Assembly (NCBI GenBank): GCA_016801845.1
Contig: CM028924.1
Coordinates: 2,125,501 to 2,189,500 of the forward strand
Origin: Polydactylus sextarius
Taxonomy: Eukaryota; Chordata; Actinopteri; Polynemidae
Direction of reading: 5' to 3'
DNA length: 64,000 nucleotides
Part shown: positions 46,501 to 57,700 of the stretch, piece by piece
Layout: every line of letters begins with the position of its first letter
Position numbering within the stretch: the first letter of the stretch is position 1
Position numbers and translations under genes: made by a program
Notes under the pieces: generated by a model
Databases searched by the model: none
What the model was told of the DNA's origin: nothing
The model's input: the letters and a program-made list of their open reading frames with translations, nothing else

Positions 46501-49500
46501 AAGACTGACTGACTCCACTGACTCAAATCGGCTTTATCAAAACTGACATGAAATAAGTTGAGTATTTATTTAAAATCAGCTCTAGACCAAATTCAGTTTG
46601 ACTTGAGATCTTTAGACCCTCAGGGGAGAATCAGATGTCAGTATATTTTACTTCTCGCTGACTCGCCTCCTCAGTAAAATGGAGTAGTCTCTGACTGAGG
46701 AGGTTTAAACTTTACGTTTATCTAAATTATCATGAGAAGTGAGATTCATCTTCTGCTGGTAACGTATGTTTGTTTTCCAGTTTCAGATTTCTTATTCCAT
46801 CTTTGACTTGGGTCCTACTCTTCATCATCACGTTTTGGTGCAACATCATTTATTTATTTATTTTATTGTCACATTGAATTTGTGGTTTGGGTTTCATGGT
46901 GTAGAATAACAGCTCACGATCATAACACTAATATTTAATCTTCACTGGTTTGTCCTGTTTCCTCTTGGTCTCTGTCTCGCTCTATTTCTTATCTTTCTCT
47001 ACATTTATTACAGGAATGAAGACCAGTGGCCAGTGGTAAGAAGGTTGTTGAAGATGTAGTTTTAGAGTTTAACTTGAATAAAGTGAGGGAAAGACAGTAC
47101 AAGTGTTCAGTTCTTTCTGGTAAATTTATTCTTATAATTTAAACTTCAAACCTTTTAAATATGATTCATCCTTTGATCCTCATGGAGTAAATTTACAATC
47201 CTCTTGTTTTTCATTGGCTTTATGTGCAGTTCAGGTTATCTTCAGTTTAAATATCCAACATTGGCCTTTAGTATAATTGTGCTGCTGTCACTCATCACCA
47301 TCTAAACTCATTCATATTTATACTTGTGTTGACTTTTCAAGTCTCGTCTTATCTGTCAGGTTTTTTTCCAAATGGAGTTTCAAATGTAAAGTTGTAGATT
47401 TTTCAGCAGTTTAGATAAAATAACATCCTAGTTTTTTACGTTTTTCGTTTTTCTTGCGTTACATATCGGGAGGCCTCCCAGCAGGGGAATTAACTCTCCC
47501 CTGTGAATCGTAAACGTCACATTTTCGGTGTCAGTTGTTGACATTTCGCGGCGACTTCAGGAAACATTTGTTCTTCAGGAGGAAGTGAACCTGACAGAGG
47601 GAGATGGTTTACATGGTAACTAAGACACCCAACTTTGGTGTATTTGCTTAATTTTTATTTATTGGTAGTGAGTGACAGCAATGACAACTACAAAAACATG
47701 TTTTAGAGTAAAACCACATCATTTACTGTTGCAGTAGAAACCTGTTTAATGTTGTTTTCTAAAAGTAATCAGCAGTTCTGTTCATGGCAGTAAGAGGAAC
47801 CATTACTCTAAACAATGTGGTGAGTTTATCTGATTTTTCATAAAGATCCAAACTATATTTTAAGAAACTTCTCTCTCGTATATTTCTGACATCTGCTCTC
47901 GTCTGTTGTCTAATATCCAACTTTCAGGAATCAACATTCAGCAGTTGACGCCCACTTGACTCCCTGATTGGCCGGTTTGAAGATTCATGGTAGAATAATT
48001 TTTGATCCAATAATCTCGTTGGTTGATCGTCCAGACGGTTGTTTCCTCTGCTCCAGATTCTGTTTCTTCCTCTGAAGTTTGTCTTTGTGTTAATCTTCAG
48101 TTGTTCGTGCATGAAACAACCTCCCGTCATCGTCACCAGGTGTCACTTCCTCCTGATGTGTCCTGTCGACGTTCACCGCTGCTGCTGCTTCATCCGTTAA
48201 GTGAGTCGTTCTCCTCATTCACTGGTTGTTTCTACGTGTTTGGGAAGATGTGACCGTCGAGGATTGACGAAGCAAATGGCTGGAAATGTTTCAAACCCTA
48301 TAACACAAAAACCTTGCAGTGTTAATGACTGTTTGAGGTTGTGTAAGAAGCTCCTCAGTCTTTATGTGGAGTAAACTTTTTACACTTTATGTTAATTATC
48401 AGTTACAATCAGGATTCATTGAGTCAGTTCTTAACACTACAGAGAACAAGGTAAACTGAGTCGACTCTAACAGAAGAAGGCAAGGCTTTTCTCCTTCCCC
48501 TTCTTCTCTGTGTGTGACGAAGTCTGAGCTCGAAGGAAACTGATTGTTACAACAGTTAAAGTTTGACATGTAGGACTCAGTCGTCTGCCTGATGACGCAG
48601 TTTCCAAAACTAGACTTGGATCCATCTGGTTTTGTGAATCCGCTGACTGTGGTGTGATGTTGGTGTCCTTCAACAGCAGCAGTTGAATTAACTTGCTGTG
48701 CTGATCTGAACAATTTGGACAATGTAGATATTTTTTATATAATAACGTTTGTAGCATTTTAAACCGTTTGCTTTGTTGGTGGTCGACTGTCACATCTCGC
48801 CAAATGTGTAGAAACAATCGTGTTGAACGAGGAAACGACTTCCTTCACAGATGTGACGGCAGCAGCAGTGAACGTCGATCAATCACATCAGGAGGAAGTG
48901 AGACCTGGTGACGGTGACGTGAGGTTGTTTCATGTACAAACGACTGAAGGTCGATGCAGAGATGAACTTTAGGTGAAGCTGCAGATTCAGGAGAAGAGGA
49001 ACTTGGTCTAGACGACAGTCTAGTAGTCATTTTGGAAAAGTCTCAATCCAACGTTTGGTTGTGATTTGACAACAAACTGTTTTCAGTCGTGGTGTGAAGT
49101 CAGCGGCTGCTGCTGGTCGTCGATTTCAGAGTTGGATTCTGGGTAACTGACACGTTTGCAGGGGTCAGAAAGATGTGAGGGAGGAGTCTTAGTGACGTTT
49201 CATCATAAGACTTGAAACACAAACAAACTTTAATCCAGTTTAAGTCTTATTCAATCTGCAGATAAATTAGAAACAGGATGATTTGTAAGTGTAGAAGACA
49301 GAGTCAGGGTGAGAGTGAGGGAGATGAGTGTTGAGGGTCCAGACCGAAGGGAAACTCGACCAGGTGAGATACTGTTGCATCCCTGAAAAATTTTGGTAAC
49401 TGAACAAGAGAGACGACGTCTCATTGTATCTTTTACTATTTCAGGACCCAGAAGCCAAGACGAGCTGATGAAGGTCCAGATGTTTCAGCGACGCCGTTGA

Positions 49501-49785
49501 AGTCGACATCGGCTGTGACCTGGAGACGTGACGACTCAGACGACGCTGAGGGAGTGAAGACCAAGCTGCACCGAGTCCTCGGAGATGGTTCCTCGCTGCA
49601 AGAAGACGTCGTCGGGTACTTTCTTTCACATTATCAACAACTGTTTATTCTTTAATTCATGTTAATATCAACCTAAAGAATCAGTTTAACATCACCGTCT
49701 CTTCTCTCCCTCCAGCTGTGAACGAGGACATCGCCTCATCCTCTTCCCTGGGATCCAGCTCTTTGAGCTCAATGTTAACTGTTAA
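43554..49785 (+). CDS. Unrecognised multi-exon gene between ccnl1 and veph1
   Basis: Exons with good splice signals and matching phase: 43554-43588, 44522-44591, 44780-44808, 47014-47035, 47579-47615, 47791-47819 at the 5' side and 49343-49363, 49445-49615, 49716-49785 at the 3' side. The 5' chain reads MRSTSSGFRRRRDVAVMDPL, then STAVFKEQISQVRIK, VDPLLDRLEQ, NEDQWPV, EEVNLTEGDGLH and VRGTITLNNV. The 3' chain gives a charged Ser/Asp-rich stretch, KLHRVLGDGSSLQEDVVG and a hydrophobic end RGHRLILFPGIQLFELNVNC-TAA. Exon 6 leaves phase 0 and the 3' chain needs phase 2, so at least one exon of 3n+2 bases between 47.8 and 49.3 kb is missing or one of the mini-exons is wrong. I do not recognise the protein and assign no function. 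The small basic/acidic composition and the CRE promoter fit a short nuclear protein, but that is a guess. Confidence 0.5.
44522..44591 (+). CDS. Unknown gene, candidate exon 2
   Basis: Acceptor ttgaaacag, donor AAG|gtcagt. In phase with exon 1 it reads RDVAVMDPLSTAVFKEQISQ then VRIK, a probable amphipathic helix. Confidence 0.6.
44780..44808 (+). CDS. Unknown gene, candidate exon 3
   Basis: Acceptor ctttattgcag; reads VDPLLDRLE and two bases of Gln before CA|gtaagg. If the donor is not used, CAG TAA follows at once and terminates a 45-residue protein. Confidence 0.6.
45229..45304 (+). promoter_or_regulatory. Intronic polyadenylation signals of the unknown gene
   Basis: AATAAA motifs near 45229 and 45300 (gtcaataaagtt), followed by GT-rich sequence, could end a short transcript that stops at the TAA directly after exon 3. 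Confidence 0.35.
46001..46055 (+). repeat. Near-perfect 25-bp hairpin
   Basis: Arms 46001-46025 and 46031-46055 are complementary at 24 of 25 positions around the loop CAAGT; the stem core is GGAAATGTGACGTAGGT. It lies in an intron of the unknown gene or in its 3' flank if the short transcript is used. It could be a pre-miRNA-like fold or a tiny foldback repeat. Confidence 0.75.
46108..46196 (+). repeat. Short tandem duplication, unit about 33-43 bp
   Basis: CTCCAG.ATTTCATTTTGA with CTCGACCATTT occurs twice, and a partial third copy with an insertion follows. No coding sense is seen. Confidence 0.6.
47014..47035 (+). CDS. Unknown gene, candidate micro-exon
   Basis: 22 bases between acceptor tttattacag and donor GTG|gtaaga; in phase with exon 3 it reads QNEDQWPV. 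Micro-exons this short need transcript evidence. Confidence 0.4.
47579..47615 (+). CDS. Unknown gene, candidate exon
   Basis: 37 bases after tgttcttcag; in phase it reads EEVNLTEGDGLH and ends CATG|gtaact in phase 1. Confidence 0.4.
47791..47819 (+). CDS. Unknown gene, candidate exon
   Basis: 29 bases after ttcatggcag, donor GTG|gtgagt. With one incoming base it reads VRGTITLNNV; without the preceding exon it would begin with a stop, so the two depend on each other. Confidence 0.38.
48030..48290 (+). repeat. Inverted duplication, copy A
   Basis: About 250 bases are roughly 75-80% identical to the reverse complement of 48750-49030. The conserved core 48104-48160 reads FVHETTSRHRHQVSLPPDV. 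Confidence 0.7.
48750..49030 (-). repeat. Inverted duplication, copy B
   Basis: Reverse-oriented partner of copy A. On the minus strand a 61-codon ORF (49030-48845) begins MTTRLSSRPSSSSPESAAS and carries the same FVHETTSRHRHQVSLPPDV core at 48940-48884. Confidence 0.7.
49343..49363 (+). CDS. Unknown gene, candidate exon
   Basis: 21 bases between gagggtccag and a strong donor CAG|gtgaga. In phase 2 it reads PKGNSTR and continues into the next exon as TQKPRRADEG. Confidence 0.4.
49445..49615 (+). CDS. Unknown gene, penultimate exon
   Basis: 171 bases after tttactatttcag. The phase-2 frame is open for 57 codons (TQKPRRADEGPDVSATPLKS, a WRRDDSDDAEG acidic patch, KLHRVLGDGSSLQEDVVG) up to GG|gtactt. 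The opposite strand is also open here, so frame choice rests on continuation into the last exon. Confidence 0.55.
49716..49785 (+). CDS. Unknown gene, terminal exon
   Basis: After cctccag the frame continues CERGHRLILFPGIQLFELNV then NC-TAA. The C-terminus is hydrophobic with alternating residues, more beta-strand than helix. Confidence 0.55.
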
Positions 49786-49917
49786 ACATTTTGTGGTTGG
49801 AGGTTGTCTGAGTTTAGTCTGGGGTACCCTGTACATTTCACACACGTAGCTGCTCTCTGTCTACTTCACTAGGTTATGGGTTGGTGCCACCTTTGTATTT
49901 TTTACTGAACTTTCTTT

Positions 49918-49952
<35 letters not shown>

Positions 49953-50101
49953 TATTTTTAGAGAAGATAGTCAGTCTTGTTTTTATTTTGTGGTCAGGTA
50001 GAGATGAGTTAGGCCTGGTTTTGTTTTATTTATTTCATTTATTTGGCACCAACCTCCAGTCAACCTCCTCCACACTTTGTTTGTTTGAGAGATCAAAGGT
50101 A

Positions 50102-50107
50102 AATAAA
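50102..50107 (+). promoter_or_regulatory. Polyadenylation signal, unknown gene
   Basis: AATAAA about 320 bases after the TAA at 49783-49785, followed by T/GT-rich sequence. Confidence 0.45.
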
Positions 50108-50735
50108 TGTTACAACCTTTGATTCACTCACATCGACTCTTTGTCTGGTGATTGGTTACTTATTGTTTTACAAAAAGCCACAACAGTAAAGACTCCACAT
50201 TGAATTTGGAATAACTTTAAAAGTTAATGTTTTCAGTTTCATAATAACTGATTGGTTGGTGAATCCTACATACTAATCCTAGTTATTAATGCTACTAGGA
50301 AACCACTAATTTACTTTGACGTTTCTTAGAAATCTGTGGTCTGAAGCAACTGGAGCTGACATGACTCTTTGTATAAACACGGAGCGAATTGCTGCAGACT
50401 TTTCTCGTTCGTTTAAGCCAAAAATAGCAGCTTTAATATCGTGCTGAGATTGCAAAACATCAGAAATCCGACCACTGCACAGACTCTGAAACGGCTTGTT
50501 TCATATTTCACAATAGTCAGAGTGAAAGTCAGGTCGAAGTATTTAACATATTTAATAACGTGTTGGATGAAACTTATCTGAAACTGTTAGCTGTTTCTTG
50601 TCGATGCATTTTTTTTTTTTTTTTTTTTCCTTTTGTTAGTGATGAAAACATAGTATAGATTAAAAAAAAAAAAAATACATAATACAAAATGATTTTTAAA
50701 ACACTGGATTGAACATGTACAACCATATGTTTGTA

Positions 50736-50942
50736 AAGAAATAGTTCAACATTTTAGGAAATGTGCTCGTTTAGTTGTTAGCCAAAAGTTTATTAGCATA
50801 GCTTAGCATATAAAGACTGTTTCCCTAGCATTTGTGCTAACGCTAACTGCTGTATTTAGCATACAGACATGAGTGCCTTTGTTTTTCCTCTTCTCTTTGG
50901 CAAAACAGTGAGTTTTCTGAAATGTTGAACTCTTCCTTTAAA
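50736..50942. mobile_element. Short MITE-like repeat with terminal inverted repeats
   Basis: Left end AGAAATAGTTCAACATTTTA and right end, inverted, AGGAAGAGTTCAACATTTCA. Inside is the teleost dispersed motif ttagcatagcttagcatata ... aaagactg. Lies between the two convergent genes. Confidence 0.65.
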
Positions 50943-51368
50943 ACTGTGTTTTATACTCAATCTCTCACATACACACAAGGTAACACAAAAGTCCAGTATC
51001 GAATGCCCCTTCCCATCTGCTGTCAATTAGGCTCCTCTTCGTCCTTCCTGCTTTGAAAAGCAACTGTTCAGTCTCATTATTGCTACAAGTCTTTATGAGG
51101 TCTGTTAAGTCTTTATTGCTGAACACTAGTCTGGACTCTGATACGTCTCCATCTTGCATCATTCAACGCAGAAATCCCAACTTTCTGCAGATGCTGGTTT
51201 TGTTCTCCAGGTTCAGTTGGTTTCATACTGAACGATACCGTCGGATAACGATCTCATTAACACTTGTGATGAAACATTCATTTATATTCACTAATGATGG
51301 GCTACAGATGTGTGTATCTCACCATCAGCAGTATTTAGATATGTGACCATCCTTCATATACAGGCTCA

Positions 51369-51374
51369 TTTATT
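51369..51374 (-). promoter_or_regulatory. veph1: veph1 polyadenylation signal
   Basis: TTTATT on the + strand is AATAAA for veph1, 230 bases after its stop. Another lies at 51112-51117. Confidence 0.45.
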
Positions 51375-51603
51375 GCTGTTTGAATGAGTAATAAAATTTA
51401 CATAGTCAAGTTTGAGAGGTTCTTTATCATCACAGGGATTGAAGAAGTCGACCTCCAGTTAAACGTATGAAGTTATAGTGCTACCGGCAGTGTGTTGTAT
51501 GTTTGTACTGTTGTATGTGCTTTATGCCTCAGGTTTATCACAGTATGTGATATTTTCTTGACAGCTCTGGACATTGATTGTGAATTCTTTTGTAAATGTT
51601 CGT

Positions 51604-51786
51604 CTACAGGTAGGTGGTGGCCTCTCTGTTCTCCCTCTCTCTGGCCTGAGCTACAGCCACGTTGATGCATTGCAGCCACTCCTCCGCGTGTTTCTCATCC
51701 TGAGCTTTCAACACGTACGTCTTGTTGTCGGTGAAAATCTCAAAGGCTCGTGGAAGTCCTCGATCACGCCGCTTCTTGGCTACAAC
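51604..51786 (-). CDS. veph1: veph1 terminal exon, PH domain C-terminal half
   Basis: Reads VVAKKRRDRGLPRAFEIFTD, NKTYVLKAQDEKHAEEWLQC, INVAVAQARERENREATTYL-TAG. Acceptor (minus strand) tttccgcag. Very strong match to the VEPH1 C-terminus. Confidence 0.96.
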   Translation of the reverse strand, partial: VVAKKRRDRGLPRAFEIFTDNKTYVLKAQDEKHAEEWLQCINVAVAQARERENREATTYL

Positions 51787-54700
51787 CTGCGGAAACAAAC
51801 AGTCATGTTATGTAAAGACCCAAGTTTTTGTTTTCCTGCTGGTGTGTGAGCCACGTTTTGTGATGTGATGCATGATCAATGTGTACCTTGACGCTTTGCA
51901 CCTTGCTCAGCTCGATAGGGATGTCATCAAGTTCATCCTTCTGGAAGAGAAGTAAAGAATCCAGTCGAACATACAAATTAATAAAAACTTATATCCTCAT
52001 TTTTCAGCAGATGAGTTTGCAGGTGGACAATCTGTGCTCAGAGTTGGTGCAAACTTCAGGAAACTGCCCATTCAAAAAGATGGTGTTAAAGTTACTTGAA
52101 ACTGTATTTAATTAACTACACTTGTGTGTTTATATTCCACCACTGGCTTTTGTTAGTTTTGTGGAAAAGTATGATGTTCAACATTATAAAACTAATGAAA
52201 CCAATAAGACTCTGGTTCACTAGTTAAAATCAGATTTTTGGAGTGTGATAAGTGGATTCACCCATTGACGTCAGCCATGTTAAACAGCTCTTTGTGCTTT
52301 TACAAACATGAAAATCCCTCGTTGCCACCTTCATTCAGCACCGCACCACTGTGCCGTGGTGTTTGTTCCAGTATGTACCACCTCAGAATAAACCGGACGA
52401 ACAATTAGACTTTATAGTTTCTCTGCTGCTTCTTCAGGGCAGGAAATAAAACCCTTCATCTCCTCTGAACATCACATGCGTTTCACCCTCCCTCAGTGTG
52501 TTTGTGAGTGTGGGGCAGTGGTCGTATGAGTCGTGTATTGCAGCCGTTGTCTTTTTACCCCACAGTAAAAGTTAAGTCAGTAATGTGGTTTTAACCACAG
52601 AACCAGAACGAGCTCCAAGACTCAAACAAACTGCCCACATCCTTTCTGTGGCGTGCATGTTGAAAAGTGCTGGATTGAAGCAGACGTGTTCATAGTCTTA
52701 CCTCCCGGTCAGGCCGTGCTGGGGGTCTCATCATTGTTTCTCACTGAACATTCGATTGATTTTAATACTGCTAATATTTTATCAATTTAGCACATTTGAC
52801 AGTTTGGCTTCCTCGGTTTGGTATGAAGCCAAACACTGGAACATCATGTTAACTGGAAAAAAATGCTCTCACATAATCTGGAGAGATTGGTGTATTATTG
52901 TGCAATTATATTATCATTCATTTTGTCATCTCACAAACTGTTTTTTTTTTCTTATTGGCATCGACACACAACAACTCAACAGCAGTTGGCTGCTGTGCAG
53001 AACTTTTTCATGTTCTGTCAGTCAGATTATTAGGATTTTATGACGTACGTGTTTGTTTCTGACAAGCAGATGAGTTTGGACACGAAAGATTTGAAAGCTG
53101 TTGAAGCACAAAACAATCAAACATTTAATGAATCCAATGACATTCAGCAAAAAGTAAACTGGATAAGATGTTTAGGTTTGTCTTCCTGGAGGTCAAGTAT
53201 TAATGTTATTTTCAGACGTTTATTATCCAAAATAATAACAACACAAAGAGGAGCAGCTTTGTGTCTTTTTTCCTGCTGCTAGTATCACTAGGTGTTAAAA
53301 AATGGCCATAAAATGAATCAATTTGTCTTAAGCTTCATTGACAATTACTAGAAAGTTCATTGACTCAACGTGTCCATTTCAGCATTGACTTTAATAAATT
53401 ATGTATTTATTTCATAATTTATTGGTCGTTTTTCTTTCATTCATCTGAATCCAGTCATTGATGGATGATGAGTCAAATAAAAAGCCTCCACCTCCTCCTA
53501 CACGGGACATTAGTGTCTCTCTGTGGTCGTTTAACATCAGTTAAAGATGGTTTTGCTTTTCTCCTCGTCTTTGACCTCTGTTGCCTTTTAACTTTTAATA
53601 GTAAGTCTTTGCTGTTTGTTGAGCCTCAGGTTACATCTTTGTGTGGATTCTGGGAATGTTTCAAACCTTCATCATCGAATGAACCAGCATATTTTTTTTG
53701 GTTTTTAATCTCATTCCCCGTTTGGGGAAAAAAGGTCTTTCACAACATTACCAACCACCTCCTCCATAACATGTTGGCAGAGACTAACTGAGCACAGAGA
53801 ACAAAGGCACGAAATCTTTCCAATTTGTGGCTGTTGAAAAAAAAAAAGAGAGGAATCTCTTACCATTTGGATGAGACCACAAAGACTATTGTTCACAGTA
53901 AAGTAGAAAAAAAAAAAAGCTCAACTTTACTCCTGTATTTCAACCACTGGAAAATATCCCTTGTTTTCAGACAGTCACTCTGTGAGGTCTTTAGTTTATG
54001 GGAACTGATAAAACATGTCAAATTGACATGTAAACAAGTGAAAATGATTTTAATTACAATTAATTGTTTCACTCTCGTAGAAAAATGCTGCGAATCAGGA
54101 AAAAGTCACGAAAACACACAGGTTTACACGTCCAAATAAAACAGATTTCTCTGTCAGCAGCTGGTTAAAATCAACCTTGACCTTTTTTTTTTCTCAAAAA
54201 AAACTTTAACCTCAGCTCATTTTCAGTGTTACTGCTTTTACTCTATGTTTTTCATTAAGCTTTAACTCTACCTTTGTTCAACTTTACACTAAGTCAGCTG
54301 CAAACAGGTTGTGTTGTATCAACCTGGAGAAATAATCTGAACCTTTGCTAAAATGAGAACATTTGGTCCATCTCTGTCACATGTTCTGTACGACGTCGTA
54401 CTTCCTTCTCTGTGATTGCTACTTGTGCGTAATGATCTCTGCTTTGAGTTACGGTGGATGAGCGTGACTCATGTAGTTGCAGCATCATGCTTTGGCCTCG
54501 GGAGGCCCCCTTCAGGGATTTTACCAAAGCCAAGGTTGGTTACGGTCAAATTCACTAGATGCTCCTGAGGGACAGTTGAGCTTATCATGAGATGGGATTT
54601 CCACTGTTTCATACAGAATTTCATCATGTTTCAAATGAAAACAGGGAATTATTAATGAGGACTTTGTAAGTGAGAGGCCAGGAGAGGTGGTGGGGTTACT

Positions 54701-57700
54701 GCAGCGCATGTGTGTGTGTTTGAGGAGGATTCTTTTTCATTGGCTACGTACTGATTTGCCTCTCCGGAAAAGTAGCTGGTTTCCTGCCAGGGTGAAGTAG
54801 CGGGTTTTCCAACGCTTGATGAACTTCCAACGGACCTGTTTCTCCTTCAGCTTCCCCTCGATCAGAGGCTGCCCCTCCTGGTTCACGACTGGAGAAGCAC
54901 ACAAACAAAAACACAGAAAGAAAATGTGTTGCTGCTGTTTTTTTTTTTTTTTTTTTCATGTTTTTGCAGATTCATGTCACATCACTGCCTCTGATATCTG
55001 AGACTAGAATGAGTCATTGTGTTGGCAGAACGTCTACCTGAGAGGTAAACGATACTGAGGAAGGTGACCTGTGATAGATTAGGTGGCACGTTTGGCAAAC
55101 AGTTGGTTATATATGTCAGGGGTAAGTTAGTCATTAGTTATTCAAGTTTTAGGCGTCTGCTTCTTGATGTTTGTACCATATGGAAGGTCAGATTCAGCTC
55201 AGGACGATTTCATAAGACCCCCTACATGTGAAGACTTTATTATTACATCTGGCTTGAAATATTTTCCATTTAATATCCAAGCAAAGCTGTAACCTCTGAA
55301 CATAGCTTTTTGGTGCTGTTGTCATGGGCTGGCAGTAATAAATACAAACACACCTGAACACCTTGGTCGTACATGTGGTGAAATGTCAAGATCTCAAAAA
55401 AAAAAAAAAAAAAGTTCATATCAAGGTCATGTCGGTTATTTCTCCAACTAAAGTGAAGTAACATTTCTAAATTACTGCATGTTCTTCCTGCTGATCTGAG
55501 ACTTACATCATTAATTTACAGTCAAACCAACCACTAAAGCATTTCCCATAAAGTTAAGTCTCAGTTCCCTTTGCTTTTATGTATTTATTTTTGTGTCTGT
55601 TTCTTTAGTTTTTAGCCGTTACGTTTTATCCCCCGGAGCGCTTTGAACTTCATTTACATCAACTGTTCAGACACAAGCAAACTTGAATTTTGTCCACTTC
55701 CAGTCAACATTAATGGGTTGTTCAGTTTAAATCAACAAAAGCTCCTTTTTCTTTCTTTCTTTCTTCCTTCTCACTCACGTATGTGTGATCACGTGGAGGA
55801 GAGAACTCCCACAAAGTCAAGTCTGGACTGGTGTGATTAGAAACACACACACACACACCACCTAAGTAGGATCGAGTGCCAATTTGACTGTGTGTTTGCT
55901 GGAAGAAGAAGAAGAAGTCGTCTGTTCAAATCTATTTTCACACAAACAGACAAACAGGAAATGGTCCCTCTGCATTTAACCCATCAGTCAGTAGTTATGT
56001 TGTGTTATTTTTTTGTCTGACAAGCATGAAAAAAATCAATCAAACTTATTTTTAAACTGATGACCGGTTACATTTCTATTAACCTATGAATCTAAGAGAC
56101 GACTGTGACTAATTCCATACGTGTAGTTGTTTCAGCATCAGTGTGTTTGTACATGTTCGTGTGTGTGTGACTGTGCATTTCTCCTGCTTCCCAGGAAAAA
56201 AAAAAAAAGCAAACCACCAAACACAACCGCTCTTTGTATCCGAGACGATGACTAAAACAGTCGAGACTACTGCAATCTGATAAGAGCGTGTGTGAATGTG
56301 TGGGCACGCTGTAAAAGATGATTCACACACGTTCCTGATGCCAAACAGGACAAACCATTAAAGGTCATCAAGACCTTTGATCACAAGAGAACAAGGAGGG
56401 AGAACTTATGGCCGATCATTTTAAGGTTGTATAAAAAGATGTTCTTTCTTTTTAATGTTCTCATTTACTTTTTATGAGATCCGGACAAAGCTGGTAGATA
56501 GTTTTGTTTTATGCTGTCCAGGTTTTTTTTTTAGATTTCTGTCTCTGTCCATCTCCATTATGCAACTAATACTTTTAAGAAAAATAATAACAAATCAGGT
56601 AATAGAAGCATAACAGGCCTCCTTTGTAACGATGTAAAGGCAGAAAACTCATTTCTGCAATTTAAGTAAATTGAACCTTTAATTCCAGAGATATCATAAT
56701 CCTCTTTATAGGAAAGGGTGTTTCAGTGTTTGGATATGACTGGATTAACTACTGTTACAACTGGACACACTGTCTCTGCATCATCTAAGAAATATTTCAG
56801 TTTTTCAGCAACAGAAATAAACTTGTCTAGTGCATAAATCACTGTGCCTCGTGTCGTCACTTTGCTTTGATGTAAACACCTGGAAAGTGATCTTTCAATT
56901 AGTTGTCTGCCTGAGGCGTGGCGAGTAGTTCATAACCTCCTGGTCTGAGACACAGCAACGTCAAATAAGACGACGCAAAACACAAACACTGAGTCACAAA
57001 CAGCTACTGATGACGTCCATGCAAGTAAAGGAAATGCTGAATGCTTGTTTTTAAAAACCTTCCAGTCAATCACCACGTCAGCAGCGTGTTTCTGCTGCAT
57101 TCATGACTTTATTTATTGCTGTTCACATGTGGTCACATGACTCAGAGCAATTGTTGGTGCTAAAATCAACAAGACCATCTCCTCCTATTCATTGGCCCAA
57201 GTGAACCCTTTGGAAATACCTGCACTTATGTATTAATTTGTCTTTACACAGTCATTATTGCTCCTAAATACATCAATCAAACATTAACAGGGTCAGAGAA
57301 AGTATTTCAACCCCCAGGCTGAAAACAGGAGTGAAAGTTTTAGTCAGAAGTTAGTAAACCTGGAGTCTAGTCAACAAAACCAGATTATGTGGGTTTTTGT
57401 TCTGCATGAAAAACCAGTTTAAATATTCATCGGCCCACTTTTGGAAAAACTAAACATGGAGATGATTTAGTTCTGTGGCTACGTTGGCTAAAAGAGGACG
57501 ATCGGTTAGGATGACGCAAGAGACAACACAGATACTCAGTGTGGTTAAAAAGAAAAACGAAGTCAGTAGTAACAGCTAAAGGATTAAATGTCTGTGGAAA
57601 GTTCCAGGTCCTTGAAGATGTTTCTTCACCTCTAAAGGCTTCTTCAGTTCTTCAGATTTGGATGATTCTGGAGCTACACAGTCCTGTTATGTTTTTTAGC

